Positions 48,009 through 59,302 of a stretch of 64,000 bases of DNA are shown one piece after another; the stretch's first letter is position 1, and every line of letters begins with the position of its first letter. A program made the translations under genes and the position numbers. This DNA comes from Lactobacillus paragasseri. GTDB lineage: Bacteria > Bacillota > Bacilli > Lactobacillales > Lactobacillaceae. The notes beneath the pieces are model-generated. The model searched no databases and had not been told where the DNA came from. It was given only the letters and a program-made list of their open reading frames with translations. The DNA is taken from the NCBI RefSeq assembly GCF_003584685.1, contig NZ_AP018549.1, forward strand, positions 1,302,001 to 1,366,000. Direction: 5' to 3'.

Positions 48009-48064
48009 AAAAAGTCGTTGTCACAAGTAGTTATCACAATCAACTACTTTAAAAACGACTTTTT
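48009..48064 (-). terminator. Double hairpin terminator after the DUF308 gene
   Basis: AAAAGTCGTT / AACGACTTTT enclosing an inner AAGTAGTT / AACTACTT hairpin, then a U-rich run on the minus strand. It separates the DUF308 gene from rapZ. Confidence 0.8.
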
Positions 48065-48067
48065 ATT

Positions 48068-48607
48068 TTATCTGTGCATCCATGAAACAAAAATTTCATT
48101 GATTCCAAATACCATTAACCAAAATGCTACCAAATAAACCAAAGTAATAGCAGCAAGCACTGGATTAAATAGCAAAGCAAAAGCAATAATCAAACTAACA
48201 ATATTCAAAATTAAGCAGAGAACAAAATAGCCAGTTGAATATTCGCGCAAGTGCCATGAAAAGATAATACCGATAATTGAGTCGGCTAAGAACCAAATAG
48301 CAAATAAAATAGCTAAGGTTAATCCACCAATTTCACGTGAACATAAGAATAAAACTCCGATTACAATATCGACAATTGCTGAAATTAACGTAACCCAGCT
48401 TAAATCAAAAATATTATGGAATTTTACATATGCGGAAATCCAAATAATTCCTTGTAAAATTGACAAAATACCAAATACAAATACAAATGCGCTTAAACCA
48501 CGACCAGGGTAACGTAATAGTAAGAATGATGCAACAACAAACAAAATTCCTGCTATAAATGAACCCCAATCAAAGCCTTGGTGTCTAGAATTATAAATAT
48601 CGTTCAT
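48068..48607 (-). CDS. DUF308 (HdeD-type) membrane protein
   Basis: 179 residues with six predicted membrane helices in three pairs: a typical duplicated HdeD/DUF308 layout (FIAGILFVVASFLLLRYPG; SAFVFVFGILSILQGIIW). HdeD takes part in acid stress in enteric bacteria, function here unknown. It follows uvrA by 55 nt and may be transcribed from the uvr operon. Confidence 0.85.
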   Translation of the reverse strand: MNDIYNSRHQGFDWGSFIAGILFVVASFLLLRYPGRGLSAFVFVFGILSILQGIIWISAYVKFHNIFDLSWVTLISAIVDIVIGVLFLCSREIGGLTLAILFAIWFLADSIIGIIFSWHLREYSTGYFVLCLILNIVSLIIAFALLFNPVLAAITLVYLVAFWLMVFGINEIFVSWMHR

Positions 48608-48662
48608 TTTTATATCCTCCTAGATAATATTCTACACTTAATTTTCTAAAACACCATTAACT

Positions 48663-51524
48663 TTATTCCTGCTCATCTTTGCTATTCATTAACTTTTTAG
48701 TTAACTTAATATCTCGCTTGAGAACTGGTTTTAAGTATTGTCCCGTATAACTTTCTTTAACTTCAGCAACTTCTTCTGGAGTACCAGTAGCCACAACTTG
48801 ACCACCGCCATCTCCACCTTCAGGGCCTAAATCAATCAACCAATCAGCGTTTTTAATAACATCTAAGTTATGTTCAATAATTAAAACAGTATTTCCCTCA
48901 TCGACTAAGCGCTGCAATACTTCTAATAACCGCTTAATGTCATCAGTATGTAAACCCGTTGTTGGTTCATCTAAAATGTAGAAATTATTACCCGTGGAAA
49001 GCTTCTGTAATTCAGAAGCTAATTTCATTCTCTGTGCTTCCCCACCAGATAAAGTTGTGGCTGACTGCCCAAGTTTTACATAACCCAAACCAACATCAAC
49101 GATTGTTTGTAGCTTACGATGAATTTTAGGAATATTTTCAAAAAATTTGCAAGCTTCATTAATTGTCATATTCAAAACTTGCGAGATATTTTTTTCACGG
49201 TAAGTTACTTCAAGAGTTTCTGAATTGTATCTTGTCCCATGACAAACTTCACAAGGTACATAAACATCAGGTAAGAAATTCATTTCGATTTTAATAATTC
49301 CATCACCATGACAAGCTTCGCATCTACCGCCCTTAACATTAAAAGAAAATCTCGCTTTAGTATATCCACGCATTTTTGCTTCATTAGTTTGTGCAAATAA
49401 AGCTCGAATATCATCAAATACACTAGTATAAGTTGCAGGATTACTACGTGGTGTCCGCCCAATAGGGCTTTGATCAATATCGATAATTTTTTCGATGTTT
49501 TTATATCCCTTAATTGACTTATACTTTCCTGGTTTAGCTGAATTATTATTTAATTTTTGTGCTAAAGCACGCTTCAGAATCAAGTTTACAAGAGTTGATT
49601 TTCCAGAACCTGAAACGCCGGTTACTACAACAAATTTCCCTAGAGGGAAATCTACTGAAATATCCTTCAAGTTATTTTCAGCAGCACCAGTAACAGTAAT
49701 TTTTTTACCATTACCCTTTCTTCTCTCTAACGGTACAGGAACGATCTTTTTACCTGATAAATATTGTCCAGTTAAAGATTTAGGATTCTTCATCACTTCT
49801 TCTGGTGTACCAGCAGCCATTACTTTTCCGCCATATACACCTGCTCCTGGTCCCATATCAACTAAGTAATCGGCCTGTTTCATCGTTTCATCGTCATGTT
49901 CGACTACAATTAAAGAATTACCAAGATCCCGCATCTTTTTCAGCGAAGAAATAAGTCGATCATTATCTCGCTGATGAAGACCAATTGATGGCTCATCCAA
50001 AATATACATAACGCCAGATAAATTAGAGCCAATTTGGGTTGCTAGTCTAATTCTTTGTGCTTCTCCACCGGATAAAGTTCCAGCAGAACGAGATAAAGTC
50101 AGATAGTCTAAACCAACATTCTTTAAGAAAGTTAATCTATCACGTACCTCTTTCAAAATTGGTTTAGCAATCATCTTTTCTTGTTCACTTAATTTTACTG
50201 AATTAAAAAAGTTCAATGACTTAGAAATTGACAGATCAGAAGCTTCAGCAATATCTTTGCCATTTACTTTTACTGCTAATGCCTTTTCATTTAATCGCTT
50301 ACCGTGACAAGTTGAACAAGTAAGTTCAGTCATATACTTACCCATTGCATCACGCATAAATTTTGACATTGGATGATGATAACGACGATTGATATTATTT
50401 AAAATTCCTTCAAATTCTTGAACAGTATCATTTACACCAAAGTCACCTTCAAGATGAAATTTGATTTTTTTCCCTTTAGATCCATTTAAAATTAGATCTT
50501 TTTGCTTTTTAGTTAATTTTTTATATGGCTTGTCCACAGGTATTTTTAAAGCCATACATGCTTGCTCAAGCATGGCAGTATAGTATTTTGAATTAGACCA
50601 TGGCACTAAAGCTCCCTCTGCTAAAGTTTTATCCTTATCAGGAATAACTAAATCTTCATCAACTGATAATTTCATCCCCAATCCATCACAATCAGGACAA
50701 GCTCCAAAAGGCGCGTTAAATGAAAATAAACGAGGCTCCATTTCGCCGACCGTAAAGCCACATATTGGACAGGCATAGTATTCAGAAAAGTTAATACGTT
50801 CACCCTTAATCACATCAACATCCATGTAGCCATCTGCCAAACGAAGAGCAGCTTCAACAGAATCAAATAAACGACTTCGAATATTTTCTTTAACAATTAA
50901 GCGGTCAACAACAATATCAATACTGTGCCGTTTATTTTTGTCTAGGTCAAAATCATCAGTGATTTCATGCATTTCACCGTCTACAATTACCCGTACATAA
51001 CCCGCACGCTGGATTCGTTTAAATACTTCCTTATGTTCTCCTCTTTTAGCGCGAATAATTGGAGCTAAAATCTGAATTCTGCTTCTTTCAGGTAAATCCA
51101 TTACGCGATCTACCATCTGATCCACGCTTTGTCTCTCAATCAAAGTTCCATCATTTGGACAAATTGGATGACCAACGCGTGCCCACAATAAACGCAAATA
51201 GTCATTAATTTCTGTTACAGTTCCAACTGTTGAACGCGGATTATGAGACGTCGTCTTTTGATCAATGGAAATTGCGGGATTTAAGCCATCAATTGAATCA
51301 ACATCAGCCTTATCCATTTGGCCTAAAAATTGTCTAGCATAACTTGATAGTGACTCAACATATCTTCTTCTACCTTCAGCATATAAAGTATCGAAAGCTA
51401 ATGAACTTTTTCCTGAGCCTGATAAGCCGGTAATAACTACTAATTTATCTTTTGGAATCGATAAACTTATATCTTTTAAATTATGTTCACGCGCTCCATG
51501 AATTACAATTTTATCATTTGCCAT
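48663..51524 (-). CDS. uvrA: UvrABC system protein A
   Basis: 953 residues. Two ABC modules: Walker [15 protein letters not shown] at about 31-44 and [12 protein letters not shown] at about 640-651, two LSGGEAQR signatures, and zinc fingers CPICGF..CPDCDG and [14 protein letters not shown]. Damage recognition in nucleotide-excision repair. It follows uvrB by 14 nt. Confidence 0.98.
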   Translation of the reverse strand: MANDKIVIHGAREHNLKDISLSIPKDKLVVITGLSGSGKSSLAFDTLYAEGRRRYVESLSSYARQFLGQMDKADVDSIDGLNPAISIDQKTTSHNPRSTVGTVTEINDYLRLLWARVGHPICPNDGTLIERQSVDQMVDRVMDLPERSRIQILAPIIRAKRGEHKEVFKRIQRAGYVRVIVDGEMHEITDDFDLDKNKRHSIDIVVDRLIVKENIRSRLFDSVEAALRLADGYMDVDVIKGERINFSEYYACPICGFTVGEMEPRLFSFNAPFGACPDCDGLGMKLSVDEDLVIPDKDKTLAEGALVPWSNSKYYTAMLEQACMALKIPVDKPYKKLTKKQKDLILNGSKGKKIKFHLEGDFGVNDTVQEFEGILNNINRRYHHPMSKFMRDAMGKYMTELTCSTCHGKRLNEKALAVKVNGKDIAEASDLSISKSLNFFNSVKLSEQEKMIAKPILKEVRDRLTFLKNVGLDYLTLSRSAGTLSGGEAQRIRLATQIGSNLSGVMYILDEPSIGLHQRDNDRLISSLKKMRDLGNSLIVVEHDDETMKQADYLVDMGPGAGVYGGKVMAAGTPEEVMKNPKSLTGQYLSGKKIVPVPLERRKGNGKKITVTGAAENNLKDISVDFPLGKFVVVTGVSGSGKSTLVNLILKRALAQKLNNNSAKPGKYKSIKGYKNIEKIIDIDQSPIGRTPRSNPATYTSVFDDIRALFAQTNEAKMRGYTKARFSFNVKGGRCEACHGDGIIKIEMNFLPDVYVPCEVCHGTRYNSETLEVTYREKNISQVLNMTINEACKFFENIPKIHRKLQTIVDVGLGYVKLGQSATTLSGGEAQRMKLASELQKLSTGNNFYILDEPTTGLHTDDIKRLLEVLQRLVDEGNTVLIIEHNLDVIKNADWLIDLGPEGGDGGGQVVATGTPEEVAEVKESYTGQYLKPVLKRDIKLTKKLMNSKDEQE

Positions 51525-51538
51525 TTAGCTTTCCTCCT

Positions 51539-53554
51539 CTACTTTTTCTTTTCATGTACTTGCTTTTGTAAATCCATAATTGCATCACGTAAGTTAGCTG
51601 CTTCTTCAAAATCTAGTTTCTTTGCAGCTTCTTGCATTTGAGCAGTCAAAGTTTTAATCATGGTTTGCTTTTGTTTCTTAGTCAATTCATCAAAGTTTAG
51701 ATCAGCAAAACTTTCTTTATTTTCCTTCTCATCACTATCTTTAGTAATTGAAATAACATCCCTGATAGGTTTAACAATAGTTTTAGGTGTAATGCCGTGT
51801 TCTTTGTTAAACTTCATCTGCAAACTACGTCTTCTTTCTGTAGCATCAATTGCTTCTCGCATCGAATCCGTAATTGAGTCTGCATACATAATTACCTTAC
51901 CATTTGAGTTTCTAGCAGCACGTCCTATCGTTTGAACTAAAGGTCTAGTTGAACGTAAAAATCCTTCCTTATCTGCATCTAGAATTGCAACTAATGACAC
52001 TTCCGGTACATCGATTCCTTCTCGCAAAAGATTAATTCCGATTAAAACATCAAATTTACCAAGCCTTAAGTCTCTAATAATCTCTAAACGTTCTAATGTC
52101 TTGATATCTGAGTGTAAATAGCGAACTTTGATCCCCAGGTCTTTCAAATAATCAGTTAAGTCTTCTGCCATCTTTTTAGTTAAAGTCGTAACAAAAACAC
52201 GTTCATCACGATCAATTCGTTTATTAATCTCACCAACTAAATCGTCAATTTGTCCCTTAATTGGTCTAACTTCAATTTCTGGATCAAGCAGTCCAGTAGG
52301 ACGAATAATTTGTTCAACTTTATGATCAGTCTGATTTAACTCATAGTCTCCAGGAGTTGCTGAAACATACATAATTTGGTTTACATGCTTTTCAAACTCT
52401 TCTAATTTTAGTGGTCGGTTATCCAGAGCTGAAGGTAATCTAAAACCATAATCAATCAAAGTTTGCTTACGAGCTCTGTCTCCGTTATACATCGCCTTTA
52501 ATTCTGGCATTGTAGCATGCGATTCATCAATTAAAATTAGAAAATCATCAGGAAAGAAATCAAGTAAAGTATGCGGAGGCTGACCAGCTTTACGTCCTTC
52601 CATGTGCCTAGAATAATTTTCAATTCCGTTAGTGTAGCCAACTTCACTCATCATTTCCATATCATAGGTAGTTCTTTGATTAATTCGTTGAGCTTCTAAA
52701 AGCTTACCTTCTCCCTCGAATTTTTTAACTTGAATATTCATTTCATCTTTAATTGAAGCCAAAGCTCTTTGCATAATTTGTTCATTAGTAACAAAGTGTG
52801 TTGCCGGGAAAATAGAAACTTGTTCGCGTTCACCAATTACCTCACCAGTCAAAGAATCTACTTCAACAATCCGATCAATTTCATCACCAAAAAATTCAAC
52901 TCTAAATGCATGATCAGAATAACCAGCAGGAAAGATCTCTACCACGTCACCGCGGACTCTAAAACGACCACGTTGAAAATCAATATCATTACGATCATAT
53001 TGAATATTCACCAAGTCCCGTAGTAATACATCACGGCTAATTTCTTGGCCTTCAGAGATAGATACTACACTTGCTGCATACTCTCTTGGATCACCTAAAC
53101 CATAAATACATGAAACTGAAGCAACGACAATTACATCATTTCTTGACATTAAATCACTGGTAGTTTTATGACGCAACTGGTCAATTTCATCATTAATTGA
53201 TGAATCCTTTTCAATATATGTGTCCGACTGTGGCACATAAGCTTCAGGCTGATAATAATCATAGTAAGATACAAAATAATCAACGGCATTTTTAGGGAAA
53301 AACTCTTTGAATTCACCATAAAGCTGACCAACAAGAGTTTTATTATGCGAGATTACTAAAGTAGGTTTATTTAATTTAGCAATTACATTCGCCATAGTAA
53401 AAGTCTTACCTGTCCCAGTAGCACCCTCTAAAATTTGGGCCTTTTCACCGTTTTCAAAACCATCAGTCAACTTTTTAATTGCTTGCTCTTGATCACCTGC
53501 TGGTTGAAATTTAGAAACAAGTTCAAATTTTTTGTTTTTTTGTCGTCTAATCAT
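51539..53554 (-). CDS. uvrB: UvrABC system protein B
   Basis: 671 residues. Walker [13 protein letters not shown] (about 40-51), beta-hairpin [21 protein letters not shown] and helicase motif VI ([13 protein letters not shown] [14 protein letters not shown]), plus the C-terminal UVR motif (about 625-665). Verifies damage and loads UvrC. RBS GGAGG lies 8 nt before the ATG. A LexA-type box at 53625-53638 and a terminator-like hairpin at 53569-53598 precede it. Confidence 0.98.
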   Translation of the reverse strand: MIRRQKNKKFELVSKFQPAGDQEQAIKKLTDGFENGEKAQILEGATGTGKTFTMANVIAKLNKPTLVISHNKTLVGQLYGEFKEFFPKNAVDYFVSYYDYYQPEAYVPQSDTYIEKDSSINDEIDQLRHKTTSDLMSRNDVIVVASVSCIYGLGDPREYAASVVSISEGQEISRDVLLRDLVNIQYDRNDIDFQRGRFRVRGDVVEIFPAGYSDHAFRVEFFGDEIDRIVEVDSLTGEVIGEREQVSIFPATHFVTNEQIMQRALASIKDEMNIQVKKFEGEGKLLEAQRINQRTTYDMEMMSEVGYTNGIENYSRHMEGRKAGQPPHTLLDFFPDDFLILIDESHATMPELKAMYNGDRARKQTLIDYGFRLPSALDNRPLKLEEFEKHVNQIMYVSATPGDYELNQTDHKVEQIIRPTGLLDPEIEVRPIKGQIDDLVGEINKRIDRDERVFVTTLTKKMAEDLTDYLKDLGIKVRYLHSDIKTLERLEIIRDLRLGKFDVLIGINLLREGIDVPEVSLVAILDADKEGFLRSTRPLVQTIGRAARNSNGKVIMYADSITDSMREAIDATERRRSLQMKFNKEHGITPKTIVKPIRDVISITKDSDEKENKESFADLNFDELTKKQKQTMIKTLTAQMQEAAKKLDFEEAANLRDAIMDLQKQVHEKKK

Positions 53555-53568
53555 TTTCGATCCTCCGC

Positions 53569-53598
53569 AAAAAAAGTTGGACTAAAATAGCCCAACTT
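53569..53598 (-). terminator. Terminator-like hairpin in the uvrB leader
   Basis: AAGTTGG / CCAACTT stem with ACTAAAATAG loop and seven U on the minus strand, 14 nt before the uvrB start. It ends phosphoglucomutase transcription but also sits downstream of the LexA-box promoter region. Confidence 0.75.
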
Positions 53599-53624
53599 CT
53601 ATTAACGTATTCATTTTACTACAG

Positions 53625-53638
53625 CGAACGTATTTTCG
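53625..53638. promoter_or_regulatory. LexA/DinR-type SOS box upstream of uvrB
   Basis: CGAACGTATTTTCG has one mismatch to the Gram-positive box CGAACRNRYGTTYG. On the minus strand it sits 70-84 nt before the uvrB start, overlapping a weak promoter (-10 TAAAAT). Confidence 0.72.
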
Positions 53639-53651
53639 CACTATTTTTGCA

Positions 53652-55376
53652 TTACTTTAATAAATTTGCTAATGCATCTTGATATTCTTCAGCTGCCTTT
53701 TCCGCAGTTTCAATATCCTTCTTGTTTACACCAACATAAGCCTTAATTACAGGCTCTGTTCCAGATGGACGAAGAGCAACCCAAGTTTCATCATCTAAGA
53801 AGTACTTCAAAACATTAGATTTAGGGAAGCCAGTTAATGGAGTCTTTTTGTTTCCTTCAATGGTTTCTTGAGTTTCAAAGTCTTGGATTTTTACAACTTT
53901 GGCACCATTAATTTCAGTTAAGTGCTCTTTACGTAATTTACTCATTAATTCAGCCATTTTCTTTTGACCACCAATACCTGGCATTTCAATAGCCTTGGTA
54001 ATTTCGTAAGCCACACCATACTTTTGCCAAATTTCTTGCAAACCATCAAAAACAGTCATGCCTTTAGATGCATAGTAACTTGCTACTTCTGCAAACATCA
54101 ATGCACCTTGCATAGCATCCTTATCTCTAGCAAATGGTTTAAATAAGTAGCCGTAACTTTCTTCAAAGCCCATTAAGAATTTACCGTCATTTTCTTTGTT
54201 CATGCGGTCAACTTCTTCACCAATGTACTTAAAGCCAGTTAACACATGCTTGGTCTTAATACCAAAATCATCAGCAATCTTAAATGGAAGTGCACTAGAA
54301 ACTACTGAGGTTACTAATTCATAATCAGATGATAAAGTTCCGTTTTCTTTCATGTGAATTAATAAGTAGTATGCCATTAAAGTAGCAATTTGATTACCAG
54401 TTAGAACTTGGAAGTCACCATCTGATTTTCTAACAGCAGCACCCATTCTATCGGCATCTGGGTCGGTTGCAATAATAACATTTGCATCTACTTCATTAGC
54501 TAACTTAAAGCCTGGTTCAAACACATCACGGTATTCGGGATTTGGCTTAATAGTTGTAGGAAATTCAGGATCAATAATTGATTGACTTGGAACTGGAATG
54601 ACATTGTCAAAACCGCCTTGTCTGAATGCGCGATCGTAGAGCATTTTACCAGTACCATGCAATGGAGTATAAATAATCTTTAGCTTATTAGCGTTAGCTT
54701 TAACCATTTCAGGATCAACAGTAACATCCTTCAAATGAGCTAAGTAAGCTTCATCCACATCTTCACCAATTAATTGTAATGTACCCTTAGCACGCAATTC
54801 TTCTACTGGAGCAGCTTTAACGCCAAAAATATCATCAACTTTTTGAGCGTAAGCAAACAAGCGATTTGCATTTTCTGGAGCCATTTGAGCACCATCTTCA
54901 CCATATACCTTGTAGCCATTATATTGCTTAGCATTATGGGAAGCAGTGATATTAATTCCAGCAAAAGTATTTAAATGACGAACAGCAAATGACAATTCAG
55001 GAGTTGGTCTTAAATCATCAAATAAATAAACATGAATTCCATGTGCACCTAAAATACGAGCAGCATGCTCAGCAAATTCTCTTGAGTGATAACGTGAATC
55101 AAAAGAAATTGCGACACCACGTTTTTTAGCTTCTTCACCATTTTCATCAATTAATCTTGCAAGTCCTTCGGTTACTCTTCCCACAGTAAACAAGTTAATT
55201 CTGTTAGTACCTGGTTCAAGCCGTCCTCTCATTCCAGCAGTACCAAAATTAATATCTTGTCCGAAAGCATCTTCAATCCACTTTTCATCTTTACCTAATT
55301 TGTTTAATTGATCTTTTAAATAATCAGGTAAATTATTTGCATTAGTCCATTGACTATAAATTTCTTTTGCGTTCAT
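53652..55376 (-). CDS. Alpha-phosphoglucomutase/phosphomannomutase
   Basis: 574 residues of the alpha-D-phosphohexomutase family. NITASHNAKQYNGYKVYG (phosphoserine loop), ATDPDADRMGAAV (metal loop), GFEESYGYLF and C-terminal RPSGTEPVIKAY (phosphate loop). Interconverts glucose-6-P and glucose-1-P, linking Leloir galactose use (galKTM next door) to glycolysis and UDP-glucose. Length fits the PgcA/PgmB2 type. Named by role rather than symbol because pgm, pgcA and manB are used interchangeably. Confidence 0.93.
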   Translation of the reverse strand: MNAKEIYSQWTNANNLPDYLKDQLNKLGKDEKWIEDAFGQDINFGTAGMRGRLEPGTNRINLFTVGRVTEGLARLIDENGEEAKKRGVAISFDSRYHSREFAEHAARILGAHGIHVYLFDDLRPTPELSFAVRHLNTFAGINITASHNAKQYNGYKVYGEDGAQMAPENANRLFAYAQKVDDIFGVKAAPVEELRAKGTLQLIGEDVDEAYLAHLKDVTVDPEMVKANANKLKIIYTPLHGTGKMLYDRAFRQGGFDNVIPVPSQSIIDPEFPTTIKPNPEYRDVFEPGFKLANEVDANVIIATDPDADRMGAAVRKSDGDFQVLTGNQIATLMAYYLLIHMKENGTLSSDYELVTSVVSSALPFKIADDFGIKTKHVLTGFKYIGEEVDRMNKENDGKFLMGFEESYGYLFKPFARDKDAMQGALMFAEVASYYASKGMTVFDGLQEIWQKYGVAYEITKAIEMPGIGGQKKMAELMSKLRKEHLTEINGAKVVKIQDFETQETIEGNKKTPLTGFPKSNVLKYFLDDETWVALRPSGTEPVIKAYVGVNKKDIETAEKAAEEYQDALANLLK

Positions 55377-55524
55377 AATTTCCTCTTTACGTAAATTTTA
55401 TGGTTTCATCTGCTATTTTAACGCAAGTTATAATGAAATTGCTATCATAATTAACAATTTAATTATTCTGCTCGCAAAAGATTTAACGTCTTCTTTTCTA
55501 TTCGATATTTGAAAAAACTCTTAA

Positions 55525-56511
55525 TTAACTAAAGTTCCAGTTAATCTTTCGCTCAAACTTTTCATAAGGAAGTAAAGTGATTTCACCTAAGTTTATCCCT
55601 TCTGCTGGTGGGCATTGTGCTTCTAAAGTAATTCCGTCATATTGACCAATATTGTTTGCAATACCAGTATGATTAAAGTGGTTAGCTGTATAGGTAACAA
55701 TTGCAGGAGCATTAGTTGTCATAACCATTTTATGTTTATCAGATGTTAAAACTGCTGCTGGTTGCATCCCATTTAAGATAAAGGGATGATCTAAGCCATT
55801 GCGTAACTTAATTTGACTATTATCACTGTTTAATGTTTCAGCTATTCTCTTACCTTTTCGAAAATCAAAAACTGTATTTTCTACGCTTTGCATTCCTTGA
55901 TTTGGTAGTCCATCTTTACCAACTGGTAAATAGTAATCGGCTGCAAGTTGTAATTGTAAATCAGTTGCTCGTTCACCTAAATTAAAATAAGTATGGTTTG
56001 CTGGATTAAAAATAGTTAATTGATCACTAACCGCTTCAAGCTTATATGACACATTATTTTCATTATCTAGCTTGTAAGTTACATGTAATTTCATATTGCC
56101 AGGATAGCCATTATCACCATCTGAATCAAAAAGGAAAAGATCAGCTTGAGATTCTTGATTGGAATTTTTTAATTTAAAATTCCAAACTTTCATGTCAGTA
56201 CCAATACCACCATGAATATGATTTTCTCCATCATTTTTAGGTAGTTGAAAAATATGATTTCCATGTTTCCATTGTCCTAAGCGAACACGACCACAAATTC
56301 GACCAACTGTTCCACCTAGAAAATTTCTCTCTTTTGAATAGTCTTCCGGACTGTTTAATGACAAGATCATATTTTCACTATTGAGTAGAACTTTTTCTAA
56401 AGTTGCTCCGTAATTAAGAAGCTTAACTTGCATCCCATGATCATTTTCAAGGCTAATCTCGCATAGATCTTGCCCATCTTTTACACCATATTTTACAAAA
56501 CTTGTTTTCAT
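55525..56511 (-). CDS. galM: Aldose 1-epimerase (galactose mutarotase)
   Basis: 328 residues. RNFLGGTVGRICGRVR, HIHGG (catalytic His), NHTYFNLG (second His) and the catalytic Glu in TLEAQCPPAEG fit GalM. It interconverts alpha and beta anomers of galactose to feed galactokinase. 1 nt after galT, so the last gene of galKTM. No strong terminator is seen between it and the phosphoglucomutase (55377-55524). Confidence 0.93.
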   Translation of the reverse strand: MKTSFVKYGVKDGQDLCEISLENDHGMQVKLLNYGATLEKVLLNSENMILSLNSPEDYSKERNFLGGTVGRICGRVRLGQWKHGNHIFQLPKNDGENHIHGGIGTDMKVWNFKLKNSNQESQADLFLFDSDGDNGYPGNMKLHVTYKLDNENNVSYKLEAVSDQLTIFNPANHTYFNLGERATDLQLQLAADYYLPVGKDGLPNQGMQSVENTVFDFRKGKRIAETLNSDNSQIKLRNGLDHPFILNGMQPAAVLTSDKHKMVMTTNAPAIVTYTANHFNHTGIANNIGQYDGITLEAQCPPAEGINLGEITLLPYEKFERKINWNFS

Positions 56512-56512
56512 T

Positions 56513-57982
56513 TTATTTATCTACCTCGCTTACTAAAGCCTTGGTAAATTTTTGCCAACCAGCTTCTCCATCTTTATTATTTTTAAAGACACCAGCACAT
56601 TCAAGAACTTGATCAAACACTTCGACTAGAGCCTGTTGCAAAATACTATCTACATTCTCTCTAGTAATCTGATGCTCTGCTTTGATTTTCTTGGCCCAAT
56701 CAAGATGGCTATCAGCTATTTCATTATCTTCATTAAGTAAATATTTTTTAACTTCTTCTAGTTCTTTCTTAAGTCTTCCTGGGAGAATGGCTCTTCCCAT
56801 AACTTCGATTAAGCCAATATTTTCTTTTTTAATGTGCCAAAGCTCAGCATGTGGATGAAAAATTCCTAATGGATATTTAGCACTAGTATTGTTATCACGA
56901 AGAACTAAATCTAAAACGAAATCTTCTCCTTCACGATGCATAATTGGAGTAACCGTATGGTGTCTAGTTTCACCATCAAAGGCTTTAATTTGACGATCTT
57001 GGTCACTATAGTGATCCCAAAAATCAATAATTTTACTGCCCAAATCAATTAAATCTAAGGAATTTTTACTAATTAAGCGTAAATCACTCATAGGCCAATC
57101 AACTACTCCAGCTTTAACTTCTGGGTATTGATCAAAATTAATCACTTTTTTTATTTTCGCCTTCATCATTGGAAAGACGTGACGACCACCTTGATAATGC
57201 TCATGAGCAAGCATCGAGCCACCAACAATTGGCAAATCAGCATTTGAACCAACAAAATATTCTGGTAGTTGTTTCTCAATATCTACTAAATTAATTAAAG
57301 TCTGCTGATTAATGATCATCGGAATATGCTTTTGATCTAAGAAAATACAATGTTCATTAAAATATGCATATGGTGAATATTGAAAGCCCCACGGACGGCC
57401 ACCAATCATTATACGAATTATTCGCAAATTACTACGTACATTCTTTCCATATCCGCCAACATAGCCTTCATTTTCAAGACAAAGTGCACATTGAGGATAT
57501 TTATTACCGGTACTATGAGCTGCCGCAGCAATCGCCTTAGGATCTTTTTCAGGTTTTGAAAGATTAATCGTAATTTCTAATTCATGATTCTTAGAGCTCT
57601 TTCCTGAAAAGACAATATTTTTGGCAATAGCTTCTTTTTTTACATAATTATTATCAACGCAAAGCTTATAAAACCAATCAGTTGCTGCATTAGCAGATTT
57701 TTGCATTTTTTGCCAGAAAATTTCATTTACTTTTGAAGGCGTCGGCGTTTTTAAATCATATAACTTATCATTTAAAACTTCGCGTGAAGTATTGTCATCA
57801 GGAATAATTTTGCGATCAACGGCTATTTGAACAAGTTGTTTTACTGGAGATTGTTTTCCATCATATTCTTGATCTTCATCACCTACTAAAGCTTTGATCT
57901 TATTAATTACATATACACGATCTAATTCTTTATATGCTCCACTCGCAATGACTTCATCTGCAAATTTCTCAATAATTTTCAT
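56513..57982 (-). CDS. galT: UTP-hexose-1-phosphate uridylyltransferase (class II GalT)
   Basis: 489 residues, typical of the Firmicute class II form, longer than the histidine-triad class I enzyme. GSMLAHEHYQGGRHVFPM carries the key His motif (HxHxQ-like), with FQYSPYAYFNEHCIFL. Transfers UMP between UDP-glucose and galactose-1-P. Second gene of galKTM. Confidence 0.95.
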   Translation of the reverse strand: MKIIEKFADEVIASGAYKELDRVYVINKIKALVGDEDQEYDGKQSPVKQLVQIAVDRKIIPDDNTSREVLNDKLYDLKTPTPSKVNEIFWQKMQKSANAATDWFYKLCVDNNYVKKEAIAKNIVFSGKSSKNHELEITINLSKPEKDPKAIAAAAHSTGNKYPQCALCLENEGYVGGYGKNVRSNLRIIRIMIGGRPWGFQYSPYAYFNEHCIFLDQKHIPMIINQQTLINLVDIEKQLPEYFVGSNADLPIVGGSMLAHEHYQGGRHVFPMMKAKIKKVINFDQYPEVKAGVVDWPMSDLRLISKNSLDLIDLGSKIIDFWDHYSDQDRQIKAFDGETRHHTVTPIMHREGEDFVLDLVLRDNNTSAKYPLGIFHPHAELWHIKKENIGLIEVMGRAILPGRLKKELEEVKKYLLNEDNEIADSHLDWAKKIKAEHQITRENVDSILQQALVEVFDQVLECAGVFKNNKDGEAGWQKFTKALVSEVDK

Positions 57983-58000
57983 TTCTGTAGCTCCTTAAGC

Positions 58001-59170
58001 TTAAATTCTTTTTGTTCCATCTACAATTTCCGCATCATAGAAACTTGCATCGTACCCAACTGCATCACGATAAATTTTTCCAATATTTTGCTTAAATTTT
58101 TCAGCTTCATCCTTTTTTACAATTGCAATTGCGCTACCGCCAAAACCGCCACCAATCATTCTAGCGCCTAATACACCATCTTGTTTCCAAGCTGCTTCAG
58201 CTAAAGTATCAAGTTCTTTACCAGTTACTTCATAGTCGTAATGAAGAGAAATATGAGATGCATTGATTAAACGCCCTAGCTTTTCTAGATCATTATCTTC
58301 CATTGCTTTAGTTGCTCTGATAGTTCTACCATTTTCACTAACAGCATGGCGAGCACGTTTTAACTCTGTTTCGTCATTAATTAAGTATGAATATTCATCA
58401 AAAGTATTATCGTCAAGTTCACCTAAAGCTTTAATATCTAGTTTAGTTTGTAATTTTGCTAAAGCGTTGTGACATTCGCTAACACGATCGTTATAAGCAG
58501 AGTCTGCTAGGGTATGCTCTTTGTTAGTCGACATAATAATAATTTCATAATCACTTAACTTAAGTGGTTTATATTCGTATTTCATTGTGTTGCAATCAAG
58601 AAAAATAGCACTATCTTTTTTTCCCATAATGCATGCAAATTGGTCCATAATTCCTGAGTTTAATCCCACGAATTCATTCTCAGTTTTTTGACCCAGTCTT
58701 GCTAAGCTAGGACGATCCACATCTAAATCAAATTCATCCTTCAAAATCATTCCCATTAACATTTCAATCGCAGCACTCGAAGATAAGCCAGATCCTGATG
58801 GTAAATCAGCTTTAACATATAGATTAAAACCATGATTAATCTTTTCTCCATCTTCTCTTTGACGAAGATAGGTGATCATTCCCTTAAAGTAATTAGCCCA
58901 AAAGCGATCATCTTTTTCTACTGAATCATCATTTAAATCAAATTCGACAATATCGCCATCGACATTACCTGAATAAAGACGAACTTTATTATCAGTCCTT
59001 GGACCATAGACACCATAAACACCTAAACTAATTGCTGCTGGAAAAACATGACCACCATTGTAATCTGTATGCTCTCCAATTACGTTAATTCGACCAGGTG
59101 AGAAAAAGACATCCTTTCCTGCTTCACCAAATATTTCTTGATAATCTTTAAGTAATTCATCTTTATTCAT
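58001..59170 (-). CDS. galK: Galactokinase
   Basis: 389 residues of the GHMP kinase family. GRINVIGEHTDYNGG (sugar motif), LPSGSGLSSSAAIEM (ATP loop) and IGGGFGGSAIAIV (GHMP C-terminal) present. Phosphorylates galactose at C1. Start ATG 59170 with RBS GAGG 8 nt upstream; an upstream TTG would add 7 residues without an RBS. First gene of galKTM, under GalR-type operator and cre. Confidence 0.97.
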   Translation of the reverse strand: MNKDELLKDYQEIFGEAGKDVFFSPGRINVIGEHTDYNGGHVFPAAISLGVYGVYGPRTDNKVRLYSGNVDGDIVEFDLNDDSVEKDDRFWANYFKGMITYLRQREDGEKINHGFNLYVKADLPSGSGLSSSAAIEMLMGMILKDEFDLDVDRPSLARLGQKTENEFVGLNSGIMDQFACIMGKKDSAIFLDCNTMKYEYKPLKLSDYEIIIMSTNKEHTLADSAYNDRVSECHNALAKLQTKLDIKALGELDDNTFDEYSYLINDETELKRARHAVSENGRTIRATKAMEDNDLEKLGRLINASHISLHYDYEVTGKELDTLAEAAWKQDGVLGARMIGGGFGGSAIAIVKKDEAEKFKQNIGKIYRDAVGYDASFYDAEIVDGTKRI

Positions 59171-59200
59171 AATTTTTACCTCGTAAATCAATTATTTATT

Positions 59201-59214
59201 TGTAATCGTTTTCA
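59201..59214. promoter_or_regulatory. cre site at the galK promoter
   Basis: TGTAATCGTTTTCA matches the CcpA consensus TGWAANCGNTNWCA at every position. It lies just downstream of the galK -10 box on the minus strand, so CcpA could block initiation when glucose is plentiful. Confidence 0.85.
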
Positions 59215-59220
59215 TAAACG

Positions 59221-59249
59221 ATTATAAAACTATTTATTAATTTAGTAAA
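59221..59249 (-). promoter_or_regulatory. galKTM promoter
   Basis: -35 TTTACT (59244-59249), 17-nt spacer, perfect -10 TATAAT (59221-59226) on the minus strand. Confidence 0.75.
59233..59249. promoter_or_regulatory. Candidate GalR operator O1 (galK side)
   Basis: TTTACTAAATTAATAAA (minus strand), a near-palindrome that spans the galK -35 box. It is 15 of 17 identical to the site at 60372-60388 before galE, which marks a shared operator. Confidence 0.75.
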
Positions 59250-59274
59250 TATATTTACTGGTTTTCATAATAAA

Positions 59275-59302
59275 AAGTGTATTGAACTAGTTCAATACAC
59301 TT
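59275..59302 (-). terminator. Terminator of galR
   Basis: Perfect 12-bp repeat AAGTGTATTGAA / TTCAATACACTT with loop CTAG and a following TTTTTATT on the minus strand, starting at the galR stop. Confidence 0.88.
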
